A DNA stretch of 64,000 nt from Brevundimonas sp. MYb52 (GTDB lineage: Bacteria > Pseudomonadota > Alphaproteobacteria > Caulobacterales > Caulobacteraceae): positions 496,001 through 560,000 of the forward strand of contig NZ_PCPB01000001.1 in NCBI RefSeq assembly GCF_002979535.1, written 5' to 3'. Shown in pieces: positions 42,510-50,093 of the stretch. The position numbers and the translations under genes are program-made. Positions within the stretch are counted from its first letter, which is position 1. Each line of letters starts with the position of its first letter. The notes beneath the pieces were generated by a model. The model made no database searches, had not been told where the DNA came from, and saw nothing but the letters and a program-made list of their open reading frames with translations.

Positions 42510-45500
42510 ATGATGTTGTTCCGTCGCCCGCCCGCGGGATCGAAGACCGAAGCCTGGTCCGCAGCAGGACTGGCCCTGGTTCTGGCCTTCTTTCTGGCGA
42601 CAAGCGGCGTGGCCTGGTTCAACGTTCAGGTGCTGAGGGCGAACAATCAGCAGATCATTCACACCCATCAGGTGATCGTCGCCGTCGATGACCTCCTGTC
42701 GACCGTCCAGGACGCCGAGACGGGCCAGCGCGGCTATCTGCTGACGGGCAACCCCCTCTACCTTCAGCCCTACGACATGGCGGCGGCCGCCGTGGAACGC
42801 CGTCTGGAGGAAGTGGCGCGCCTGACCCGGGACAACCCTGTGCAGCAGGCCCACCTGGGCCAGGTCCGCAGACATGTCGAAGCCAAGATGACCGAGCTGG
42901 ACGCCACCATCCAGGCGCGCCGAAACGAGGGTCTGCAGGCCGCCGTGTCCAGGATGAATACGGATCGCGGCAAGGCGGAGATGGACGCCATCCGGAGCGA
43001 AGTGAATCTGATGAGGCAGGAGGAGCAGAAGCTTCGCCTCGCACGCCTTGAGGAGATGGACGCCGCCTATCGCACAGCCCTGGTCAGCGGCGTCCTGTCC
43101 GGGCTCCTCGGCGCGGCCCTGACCCTGGGCGTCTACGCCCTTATCCGGCGCAGCGCCCGTCAGAAGGCCCGCCAGGAGTGGATCCACAAGGGCCAGGTCG
43201 GGCTGGCGGACGCCATGATGGGCGATCAGTCCGTGGAACAGCTGGCGGACAGCATTCTGGCCTATCTGGCGCGCTACGCCGATGTTCAGGCCGCCGCCCT
43301 CTTCAAGGGCGAGGGCGGCCTGTTCCGGCGTGTCGCGGCGCTTGGCGTGCCCGCCGACGCGGCTATCCCCGAGCGTTTCGGCCCGCGCGAGGGCCTGTTG
43401 GGGCAGGTCGCCTCCGAAGGCCGCGCCCTGACGGTGCCCGAGGTCCCGGAGGGTTATCTGACGATCGGCTCGGCGCTGGGACGCGACAAGCCCCGGCACC
43501 TCGTCATCGCCCCGGGCCGCGCTGACGGCGAGATCAACGCTGTTCTGGAACTGGGCTTCCTTCGTCTTCCCGACGAGCGCCTCCTCGCGCTCCTCGAGGA
43601 AACCGCGCCGCTGATCGGCACGGGATTGAGATCAGCGCGCTACCGGGCCCGGTTGCAGGACATGCTGGAAGAGACCCAGCGGCAGTCCGAGGAACTTCAG
43701 GTCCAGAGCGAAGAGCTCCGGGTCTCCAATGAGGAGCTGGAGGAGCAGGGGCGGGCGCTCAAGGAATCCCAGGTGCGTCTGGAACAGCAGCAGGCTGAAC
43801 TGGAACAGACCAACAGCCAGCTCGAGGAGCAGGCTCAGGTGCTGGAAACCCAGCGCGATGATCTGGAGCGCGGATCCGCAGCCCTGGGGCTCAAGGCGCG
43901 GGAACTGGAGCAGGCCAGTCAGTACAAGTCCGACTTCCTCGCCAACATGTCCCATGAGCTGCGCACGCCGCTCAATTCCCTGCTGATCCTTTCGAAGCTC
44001 CTGGCCGACAACCCCGACGAGACCCTGTCGGAAGACCAGGTCAAATACGCGCGCACCATCCAGTCTTCGGGCAACGACCTGCTGACCCTGATCAATGACA
44101 TTCTCGACCTGTCGAAGATCGAGGCCGGCCATATCCAGGCCCGTCCGGAGGCGGTGTCCCTGCAGCGCCTCGGCGATGATATCCGCCAGATGTTCCAGCC
44201 GGTGGCCGACGATCGCGGCCTCGCCTTCGAGATCGACCTGGGATCGGGCGATGACGGGCTCGAGACGGATCGCCAAAGGCTTGAGCAGATCCTGAAGAAC
44301 CTCCTGTCGAACGCCTTCAAGTTCACCGAGAAGGGCAAGGTGATCCTCTCGGTCTCGGACGCCGGGCCGGACGAGGTGGCCTTCGCGGTCTCGGATACGG
44401 GCATCGGCATCGCCCCGGACCAGCAGGACAGCGTCTTCGAAGCCTTCCAGCAGGCGGACGGCACCATCAGCCGCCGCTACGGCGGAACCGGCCTGGGCCT
44501 GTCCATCTCGCGCGAACTGGCGCGCCTGCTCGGCGGACGTATTGGCCTGGAAAGTCGGGCCGGCGAAGGCAGCGTCTTCACCCTGATCCTTCCTCGGACC
44601 TATGACGCCTCGCGCGTGGCGCCCAGAGAAGCGCCTTCCGGCGTGGCTCCGATCCCGGCGGCCCGGGCTCCGACCCCTCGAGCGGCGGAGGCGGCGACGC
44701 TCGCCCGGACCCTGGACGATGACCGCGATCATCTGGCCGGGACACGTCGCCTGCTTCTGGTCGTTGAGGACGACGATCGCTTCGCCGCCATTGTCCGGGA
44801 CCTGTCGCGCGAGATGGGGTTCCAGTGCATTCTGGCCGGGACGGCCCAGGAGGCTCTCAAGCTGGCCAAGCGCTATCGGCCCAACGCCGTCGTGCTGGAC
44901 ATCGGCCTGCCGGACCAGTCCGGCCTCACCGTGCTCGACGTGCTCAAGCGCGACGACGACACCCGCCATATTCCCATCCATGTCGTCTCCGCCGACGATC
45001 ACAGCCAGACCGCCCTGTCGCTGGGCGCGGTGGGCTATGTGGTGAAGCCCGTGGGACGCGAGGCCCTGGCCGAGGTGCTGCGATCGCTCGAGGAGAAGCT
45101 GACGCGAACCGTGCGGCGCGTCCTCATCGTCGAGGACGACGTGGTTCAGCGCGAAGCGGTCAGCAAGCTGCTGGAGTCGGGTGATGTCGAGACGGTGGGC
45201 GTCGGCACGGCCGCGGAGTGCCTCGAGCAGCTCAAGAGCCAGACCTTCGACTGCATGGTCCTCGACCTGACCTTGCCGGACGCGTCCGGCTTCTCCCTGC
45301 TGGAGACCCTCAGCCGCGAGGGCGGGCAGGGCTATCCGCCGGTCATCGTCTACACAGGCCGCGATCTGTCGCCGGAGCACGAGCAGCAACTGCGTCGCTA
45401 TTCGAACTCCATCATCATCAAGGGCGCCAAGTCGCCTGAACGGCTGCTCGACGAGGTTTCCCTCTTCCTCCACCAGGTGGTCTCGGAGCTGCCGCCCGAG

Positions 45501-45932
45501 CAGCAGAAGATGATCCGCAAGGCCCGCCATCGCGACGCCGTGCTGGAAGGGCGTCGGATCCTCATCGTCGAGGACGATGTGCGCAACATCTACTCCCTGA
45601 CCAATGTCCTGGAGCCGCGCGGCGCCCGCATCGAGATCGCGCGCAACGGCAAGGAGGCGATCGAGCGCCTGGAGCAGTCCGCCGAAGATCCCGAGCAGGC
45701 GATCGATCTGGTCCTGATGGACGTCATGATGCCCGTCATGGACGGTCTGGCCGCCACGCGCGAACTGAGGAAGGACCCGCGCTGGCGCGACCTGCCCGTT
45801 CTGATGCTGACGGCCAAGGCCATGCCCGACGACCAGGAGCGCTGCATCGCTGCGGGGGCGAATGACTACATGGCCAAGCCTTTGGACGTGGACAAGCTGC
45901 TCTCGCTCGTGCGCGTCTGGATGCCCCGTTGA
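42510..45932 (+). CDS. Hybrid histidine kinase: CHASE3, GAF, coil, HisKA, HATPase, three REC
   Basis: A 1140-residue sensor kinase. Residues 10-35 and about 190-215 are membrane spans flanking a periplasmic CHASE3-type helical sensor (IIHTHQVIVAVDDLLSTVQD, TGQRGYLLTGNPLYL). A GAF domain follows (AAALFKGEGGLFRRVAALGV), then a long coiled coil rich in Glu and Gln. The kinase core has FLANMSHELRTPLNSLL with the phospho-histidine, an N box at LKNLLSNAFKFTEKGK and GTGLGLSISREL. Three receiver domains follow: VVLDIGLPDQSG, MVLDLTLPDASG and LVLMDVMMPVMDG carry the acceptor aspartates. It couples by overlap to CheR. Confidence 0.93.
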   Translation: MMLFRRPPAGSKTEAWSAAGLALVLAFFLATSGVAWFNVQVLRANNQQIIHTHQVIVAVDDLLSTVQDAETGQRGYLLTGNPLYLQPYDMAAAAVERRLEEVARLTRDNPVQQAHLGQVRRHVEAKMTELDATIQARRNEGLQAAVSRMNTDRGKAEMDAIRSEVNLMRQEEQKLRLARLEEMDAAYRTALVSGVLSGLLGAALTLGVYALIRRSARQKARQEWIHKGQVGLADAMMGDQSVEQLADSILAYLARYADVQAAALFKGEGGLFRRVAALGVPADAAIPERFGPREGLLGQVASEGRALTVPEVPEGYLTIGSALGRDKPRHLVIAPGRADGEINAVLELGFLRLPDERLLALLEETAPLIGTGLRSARYRARLQDMLEETQRQSEELQVQSEELRVSNEELEEQGRALKESQVRLEQQQAELEQTNSQLEEQAQVLETQRDDLERGSAALGLKARELEQASQYKSDFLANMSHELRTPLNSLLILSKLLADNPDETLSEDQVKYARTIQSSGNDLLTLINDILDLSKIEAGHIQARPEAVSLQRLGDDIRQMFQPVADDRGLAFEIDLGSGDDGLETDRQRLEQILKNLLSNAFKFTEKGKVILSVSDAGPDEVAFAVSDTGIGIAPDQQDSVFEAFQQADGTISRRYGGTGLGLSISRELARLLGGRIGLESRAGEGSVFTLILPRTYDASRVAPREAPSGVAPIPAARAPTPRAAEAATLARTLDDDRDHLAGTRRLLLVVEDDDRFAAIVRDLSREMGFQCILAGTAQEALKLAKRYRPNAVVLDIGLPDQSGLTVLDVLKRDDDTRHIPIHVVSADDHSQTALSLGAVGYVVKPVGREALAEVLRSLEEKLTRTVRRVLIVEDDVVQREAVSKLLESGDVETVGVGTAAECLEQLKSQTFDCMVLDLTLPDASGFSLLETLSREGGQGYPPVIVYTGRDLSPEHEQQLRRYSNSIIIKGAKSPERLLDEVSLFLHQVVSELPPEQQKMIRKARHRDAVLEGRRILIVEDDVRNIYSLTNVLEPRGARIEIARNGKEAIERLEQSAEDPEQAIDLVLMDVMMPVMDGLAATRELRKDPRWRDLPVLMLTAKAMPDDQERCIAAGANDYMAKPLDVDKLLSLVRVWMPR

Positions 45933-46765
45933 ACGCCGTCGCGCCCCATGCGGTGGAGGATATAGAGATCCAGCTGCTGCTGGAGGCCCTGTTCCAGCGC
46001 TACCACTACGACTTCCGTCACTATGCGCGGGCCTCGATCAAGCGCCGCCTGCTCCAGGCGCGCAGCCATTTCGGTCTGCCCAGCCTGACGGCCCTTCAGG
46101 AGCGGGTTCTGCATGATCCGGAGATGCTGCCGCGTCTGCTGGGTTTCCTGACGGTCCAGGTCAGCGAGATGTTCCGGGACCCGGCCTATTTCCGGGCCCT
46201 GCGCGAACAGGTGCTGCCGCACCTGCGGACCTATCCCTTCCTGAAGGTGTGGGTCGCGGGATGCAGCGCCGGCGAAGAGGTCTATTCGCTGGCCATCCTG
46301 TTCCGGGAGGAAGGCCTTTTCGAACGGACGATGTTCTACGCCACGGACATCAATCCCGATGCGCTGCGGGCGGCGGAGGCGGGGGTCTATTCTCTGGATC
46401 GCATCCGCAAGTTCACCGAAAACCACCAGAAGTCGGGCGGTCGAACCTCGCTGTCGGACTACTACACCGCCGACTACGGGCGAGCGGTCTTCGACAAGTC
46501 CCTGCGGGCCAATGTCGTCTTCTCGGACCACAGCCTGGCGTCGGATGCGGTTTTCGGCGAGATGCAACTGATCTCCTGCCGCAATGTGATGATCTATTTT
46601 GATCGCCCGCTACAGGACCGCGCCGTCGGCCTGTTCAAGGAGGCGCTGGCTCGCAACGGCTTCCTGGGCATCGGATCCAAGGAGAGCTTGCGCTTCTCGC
46701 GGCACGCCGGCGCCTTTGCCGACTTCGTGCCGGAAGAGAAGATCTATCGCAGGCGCGAGCCATGA
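45929..46765 (+). CDS. CheR-type methyltransferase
   Basis: A 278-residue S-adenosylmethionine-dependent methyltransferase of the CheR fold. The N-terminal helical part (IEIQLLLEALFQRYHYDFRH, YARASIKRRLLQARSHFG) precedes the SAM site VWVAGCSAGEEVYSLAILF, then YATDINPDALRAAEAGVYSL and LISCRNVMIYFDRPLQDRAV. The start is a TTG overlapping the kinase stop, and the end overlaps CheB. No chemoreceptor or CheA gene lies nearby, so its target is probably not a classical chemoreceptor. Confidence 0.92.
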   Translation: MNAVAPHAVEDIEIQLLLEALFQRYHYDFRHYARASIKRRLLQARSHFGLPSLTALQERVLHDPEMLPRLLGFLTVQVSEMFRDPAYFRALREQVLPHLRTYPFLKVWVAGCSAGEEVYSLAILFREEGLFERTMFYATDINPDALRAAEAGVYSLDRIRKFTENHQKSGGRTSLSDYYTADYGRAVFDKSLRANVVFSDHSLASDAVFGEMQLISCRNVMIYFDRPLQDRAVGLFKEALARNGFLGIGSKESLRFSRHAGAFADFVPEEKIYRRREP

Positions 46766-47337
46766 CGCCTCATCCCGCCCGCGCTGTCGTGATCGGCGCC
46801 TCGGCCGGAGGCGTGCAGGCGCTGCTCGCCCTCCTGCCGTCGCTTCCCGCCGACTTTAACCTGCCGATCCTGGTGGTCCTGCACGTGCCCGCCGACCGCA
46901 GCAATGTGCTGGCGCCCCTGTTTGCGTCCAAATGCGCGCTCACCGTGAAGGAGGCAGAGGACAAGGAGCCGGTGGAGCCAGGCGTGGTCTATTTCGCCCC
47001 TTCCGACTATCACCTCCTGGTCGAGGCGGACGGCGCTCTCGCCCTTTCGTCCGACGAGCTGGTCAACTACTCCCGCCCCTCCATTGACGTCCTCTTCGAA
47101 AGCGCCGCTGACGCCTACGGCGCCGGTCTGGTCGGCCTGGTCCTGACGGGGGCCAATGAGGATGGAGCGGAGGGACTGAAGGCGGTCGCCGCCGCCGGCG
47201 GTCTGGCCTTCGTCGAAGACCCGGCCTCCGCCCATGCCCGCCCCATGCCGGAGGCCGCCCTGCGCGCCTGTCCGGTCGCACAAGTGATGTCGCTCGCGCG
47301 CATTCTCGAAGTTCTGAAAGGTCTAGGCCAGGCATGA
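46762..47337 (+). CDS. CheB-type methylesterase domain protein
   Basis: A 191-residue protein with only the CheB catalytic domain and no receiver domain. Catalytic residues are the serine in VVIGASAGGVQAL, the histidine in VLHVPADRSNVLA and the aspartate in LTGANEDGAEGLKAV. Normally it would reverse CheR methylation. Without its own receiver, control may come from the neighbouring kinases. ATGA overlaps link it to both neighbours. Confidence 0.92.
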   Translation: MTPHPARAVVIGASAGGVQALLALLPSLPADFNLPILVVLHVPADRSNVLAPLFASKCALTVKEAEDKEPVEPGVVYFAPSDYHLLVEADGALALSSDELVNYSRPSIDVLFESAADAYGAGLVGLVLTGANEDGAEGLKAVAAAGGLAFVEDPASAHARPMPEAALRACPVAQVMSLARILEVLKGLGQA

Positions 47338-48473
47338 CGAGCCCTGACAACCCCATCCATCTCCTTCTCGTGGACGATCTCGAGGAGAACCTCCTGGCCC
47401 TTGAGGCCTTGCTGAAGCGCGACGGCGTGGCCTGTCTCAAGGCCCGGTCCGGCGACGAGGCGCTGGAGCTTCTGCTGGTGCATGACGTCGCCCTTGCCCT
47501 GGTCGATGTCCAGATGCCGGGGATGGATGGTTTCCAGCTCGCGGAGTTCATGCGCGGCAACGCCAATGCGCGTCACGTTCCGATTATCTTCGTCACCGCT
47601 GGCAGCGCCGATCAGCAGCGGCGCTTCAGGGGCTATGAGGCCGGAGCGGTGGACTTCATCCAGAAGCCCGTCGAGACGGACATCCTGAAGAGCAAGGCGA
47701 ACGTCTTCATCGAGCTCTACCGCCAGAGGCAGGAGATCCTGTCGCATCGGGACGAGCTCAAGGCCTATGCGGCGGCCCTCAGCGCCGCAGACCGGCGCAA
47801 GAACGACTTCATCGCCATGCTCGGACACGAGCTGCGCAATCCCGTCATGGCCTTCCGGGCGGGGCTCCAGCTGCTGGAGAGACAGAAGGATCCGGAAAAG
47901 AGCGCTCAGATCCACGCCCGGATGGAGGTCCAGGCCCACCATCTGTCGCGGCTGATCGAGGATCTGCTGGACGTCGCCCGCATCGACCAGGGCAAGATCT
48001 CGCTTCAGCGCGAGCGGGTGACCGTGCAGAGCATCATCGACTCGGCGGTCGACACCAGTCGACCCAAGATCGACGCCGGGCGCCACGACCTGACGGTGGA
48101 CGTCCCGGGCGCGCCGATCTGGCTCGACGGCGACTTCACCCGCCTGTCCCAGGTGGTGAGCAATCTGCTGACCAATGCGGCCAAATATACGCCGTCGGAG
48201 GGGCGGATCGAGGTGTCGGCCAACCGGGTGGAGGGCCGCGTGCGGATTGATGTCGCCGACAACGGCGTCGGCGTGCCTCAGGAGATGCAGGTCCGGGTCT
48301 TCGATCTCTTCACGCAGTCCAAAGGGCCGGACGACCGGTCGCGCGAGGGTCTGGGGATCGGCCTCGCCCTGGTGCGCCAGCTGGTCGAAATGCATGAGGG
48401 CGCCGTCGAACTGGAGAGCGCCGGGGCGGGGGCGGGGAGCCGGTTCACGGTCTGGTTCCCGGTTGTCGGCTAG
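47334..48473 (+). CDS. REC-HisKA-HATPase sensor kinase
   Basis: A 379-residue cytoplasmic kinase. An N-terminal receiver (LLLVDDLEENLLALEALLKR, with Asp in LVDVQMPGMDG and Lys in FIQKPVETD) is joined by a helix to HisKA (FIAMLGHELRNPVMAFRAGL) and HATPase (VVSNLLTNAAKYTPSEGRIE, GLGIGLALVRQLVEMHEG). It lacks membrane spans, so it should relay signals from the large hybrid kinase. Last gene of the four-gene module. Confidence 0.92.
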   Translation: MTSPDNPIHLLLVDDLEENLLALEALLKRDGVACLKARSGDEALELLLVHDVALALVDVQMPGMDGFQLAEFMRGNANARHVPIIFVTAGSADQQRRFRGYEAGAVDFIQKPVETDILKSKANVFIELYRQRQEILSHRDELKAYAAALSAADRRKNDFIAMLGHELRNPVMAFRAGLQLLERQKDPEKSAQIHARMEVQAHHLSRLIEDLLDVARIDQGKISLQRERVTVQSIIDSAVDTSRPKIDAGRHDLTVDVPGAPIWLDGDFTRLSQVVSNLLTNAAKYTPSEGRIEVSANRVEGRVRIDVADNGVGVPQEMQVRVFDLFTQSKGPDDRSREGLGIGLALVRQLVEMHEGAVELESAGAGAGSRFTVWFPVVG

Positions 48474-48501
48474 GCAGGCTGCGCCGGCTTTCGGACAGTC
48501 G

Positions 48502-48526
48502 GGAACCGGCTGATCGCCGAACGGTT
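48502..48526 (+). promoter_or_regulatory. EcfG-type promoter of the hemerythrin gene
   Basis: GGAAC (48502-48506), 16 bases, GGTT (48523-48526), about 60 bases before the ATG at 48588. Confidence 0.72.
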
Positions 48527-48587
48527 CGTACTGCGAATGTAGAGCTTGTCGGCCTCCGGGGGCGACGGCTCCAGTCAGGAGCAGGGC

Positions 48588-49250
48588 ATGCGGAAAATGG
48601 TCTTGGGGAGCGAGCGACGGGCGAAAGCCGGTGAGAAAGAACCGCGGGCGGAAAAGCGGTTGCGGCCTGTGGCCCCCCGGAAGGCCAAGGCTGACGCCGT
48701 CGCCAAGGCTCGGGCTGTAGCGCCTGACCTGGCCGCGCGGATCGGCAGCACCCCCGCCACCAAATTCAGGGGGGATCCCGACATCTTCGGTCGGCTGGTC
48801 GAGGACCATGATCGCCATCGCGCGCTCCTGGCCATGCTGGAGGAGACGAAGGGGAAGTCTCCCGACCGCGAGCGCCTCTTTGTGGAACTGGTTCATGAGC
48901 TGAAGGCGCACGCCGCGGCAGAAGAACAGGCGCTCTGGTCCAGCGTGCTGAGAAACCCGGACACCACGGACTTCGCCCGCCACGCCATCGCCGAACACAA
49001 GGAGATCGATGACCTTCTCGCGGATCTGGCCGCGCGGGACATGGCGTCTCCCGGATGGATCCGCCGTTTCGCCGCCCTGCGAGAAGAATACCTCCATCAC
49101 ATCCGCGAGGAGGAGCAGGAGCAGTTTGTCGCCGCGGAAGAGGTGTTGAGCCTTGCGGATCGCCGCTTCATGCGGACGGTCTTCAACAGGCGCAAGCAGG
49201 AAGAGAAGGCGGCCGCCGAGGTCGAGAAGAAGATCCGCCTCAAGGCCTGA
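48588..49250 (+). CDS. Hemerythrin HHE domain protein
   Basis: A 220-residue protein. The N-terminal 60 residues are basic and probably disordered. The HHE four-helix bundle carries the iron ligands: DIFGRLVEDHDRHRALLAML, FVELVHELKAHAAAEEQALW, ARHAIAEHKEIDDLLADLAA and EEYLHHIREEEQEQFVAAEE. It could bind oxygen, NO or peroxide. The C-terminus is a charged coil ending in KKIRLKA. AGGAG six bases before ATG 48588 defines the start; the TTG at 48546 lies too close to the promoter. Confidence 0.88.
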   Translation: MRKMVLGSERRAKAGEKEPRAEKRLRPVAPRKAKADAVAKARAVAPDLAARIGSTPATKFRGDPDIFGRLVEDHDRHRALLAMLEETKGKSPDRERLFVELVHELKAHAAAEEQALWSSVLRNPDTTDFARHAIAEHKEIDDLLADLAARDMASPGWIRRFAALREEYLHHIREEEQEQFVAAEEVLSLADRRFMRTVFNRRKQEEKAAAEVEKKIRLKA

Positions 49251-49373
49251 TATCGGTAATCCGGGGGGGGCGCCGCGGCGTGACATTGCAACAGGGACTG
49301 GCGTTCGGCCTCGTTGCGCCGACCTTCGGCGCCTCTATCTGGGGCCGGTTTCGCTATGATTTTGTAGCGGCGG

Positions 49374-50093
49374 TCAGCTAGCCAGGGACCTCTGATCGGG
49401 TTGCATCTTGTCAAAGGGGACCGCCGCAACGCGCCGCGCCAGGAGGTAGCCGGTGGGAGGAAGGCGAAAGAGGCCGGCGAAGGCTGGATCGCGCAGGTTG
49501 AGCCCACCGGCATAGGCGCCGAAGGCCGGCAGGATCAGGCGGCTCCCGTCCGACGCGAAGCAGGGGCGACGAACAGAGCCTGCGGCGCCCTTTACGCGTG
49601 CGCAGGGATGAAGGTGTCCCGCGACCTCGCCCTCCACGGGCCCGGGCGTGGGTTCGTGGCGAAGCGAAAGGTCCGCGACCGCAACCAGGTCCGCTGTTTC
49701 GCCGCCCAGGTCGCCTGCGCCTTCGGGATCGTGATTGCCGACGACCCAGATCAGCCTGACCCTTTCCGCCAGGGCCCTGAGGCGAGCGCGCTCTTCCTCG
49801 CCGATGCGCGTCGGCGCCCCGCGGTCATGGAGGGTGTCGCCGAGCAGGACGACGGTTCGGGGGGCGAGGGTCGCGACCTCGCGCTCCAGCCGGTTGAGGG
49901 TTTCGCGCGTGTCGTAGGGCGGAAGGAGCTGTCCGCGGGCGGCGTAGGCGGATCCCTTTTCGAGATGAAGGTCGGCGACCACCAGGGTGCGCTCTGTCGG
50001 CAACCAGAGGGCGCCGGACACGCGAAACACCACGTCGGTCCCGGCCAGCCGCGTGGCGAAAGCGCCGTCGTCCGCCAGGCTTGAGACGGTCAA
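49374..50093 (-). CDS. pdeM: Ligase-associated metallophosphoesterase PdeM
   Basis: A 239-residue calcineurin-like phosphoesterase. The metal motifs are TLVVADLHLEKGSAYAARGQ, VVLLGDTLHDRGAPTRIG, WVVGNHDPEGAGD and EVAGHLHPCARV. Length and neighbours match PdeM of the ligase-associated DNA damage set. Its start overlaps the stop of the Lhr-like helicase gene by four bases, so translation is coupled. It probably removes phosphate or phosphodiester groups at processed DNA ends; that is inference from the family. Confidence 0.9.
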   Translation of the reverse strand: MTVSSLADDGAFATRLAGTDVVFRVSGALWLPTERTLVVADLHLEKGSAYAARGQLLPPYDTRETLNRLEREVATLAPRTVVLLGDTLHDRGAPTRIGEEERARLRALAERVRLIWVVGNHDPEGAGDLGGETADLVAVADLSLRHEPTPGPVEGEVAGHLHPCARVKGAAGSVRRPCFASDGSRLILPAFGAYAGGLNLRDPAFAGLFRLPPTGYLLARRVAAVPFDKMQPDQRSLAS

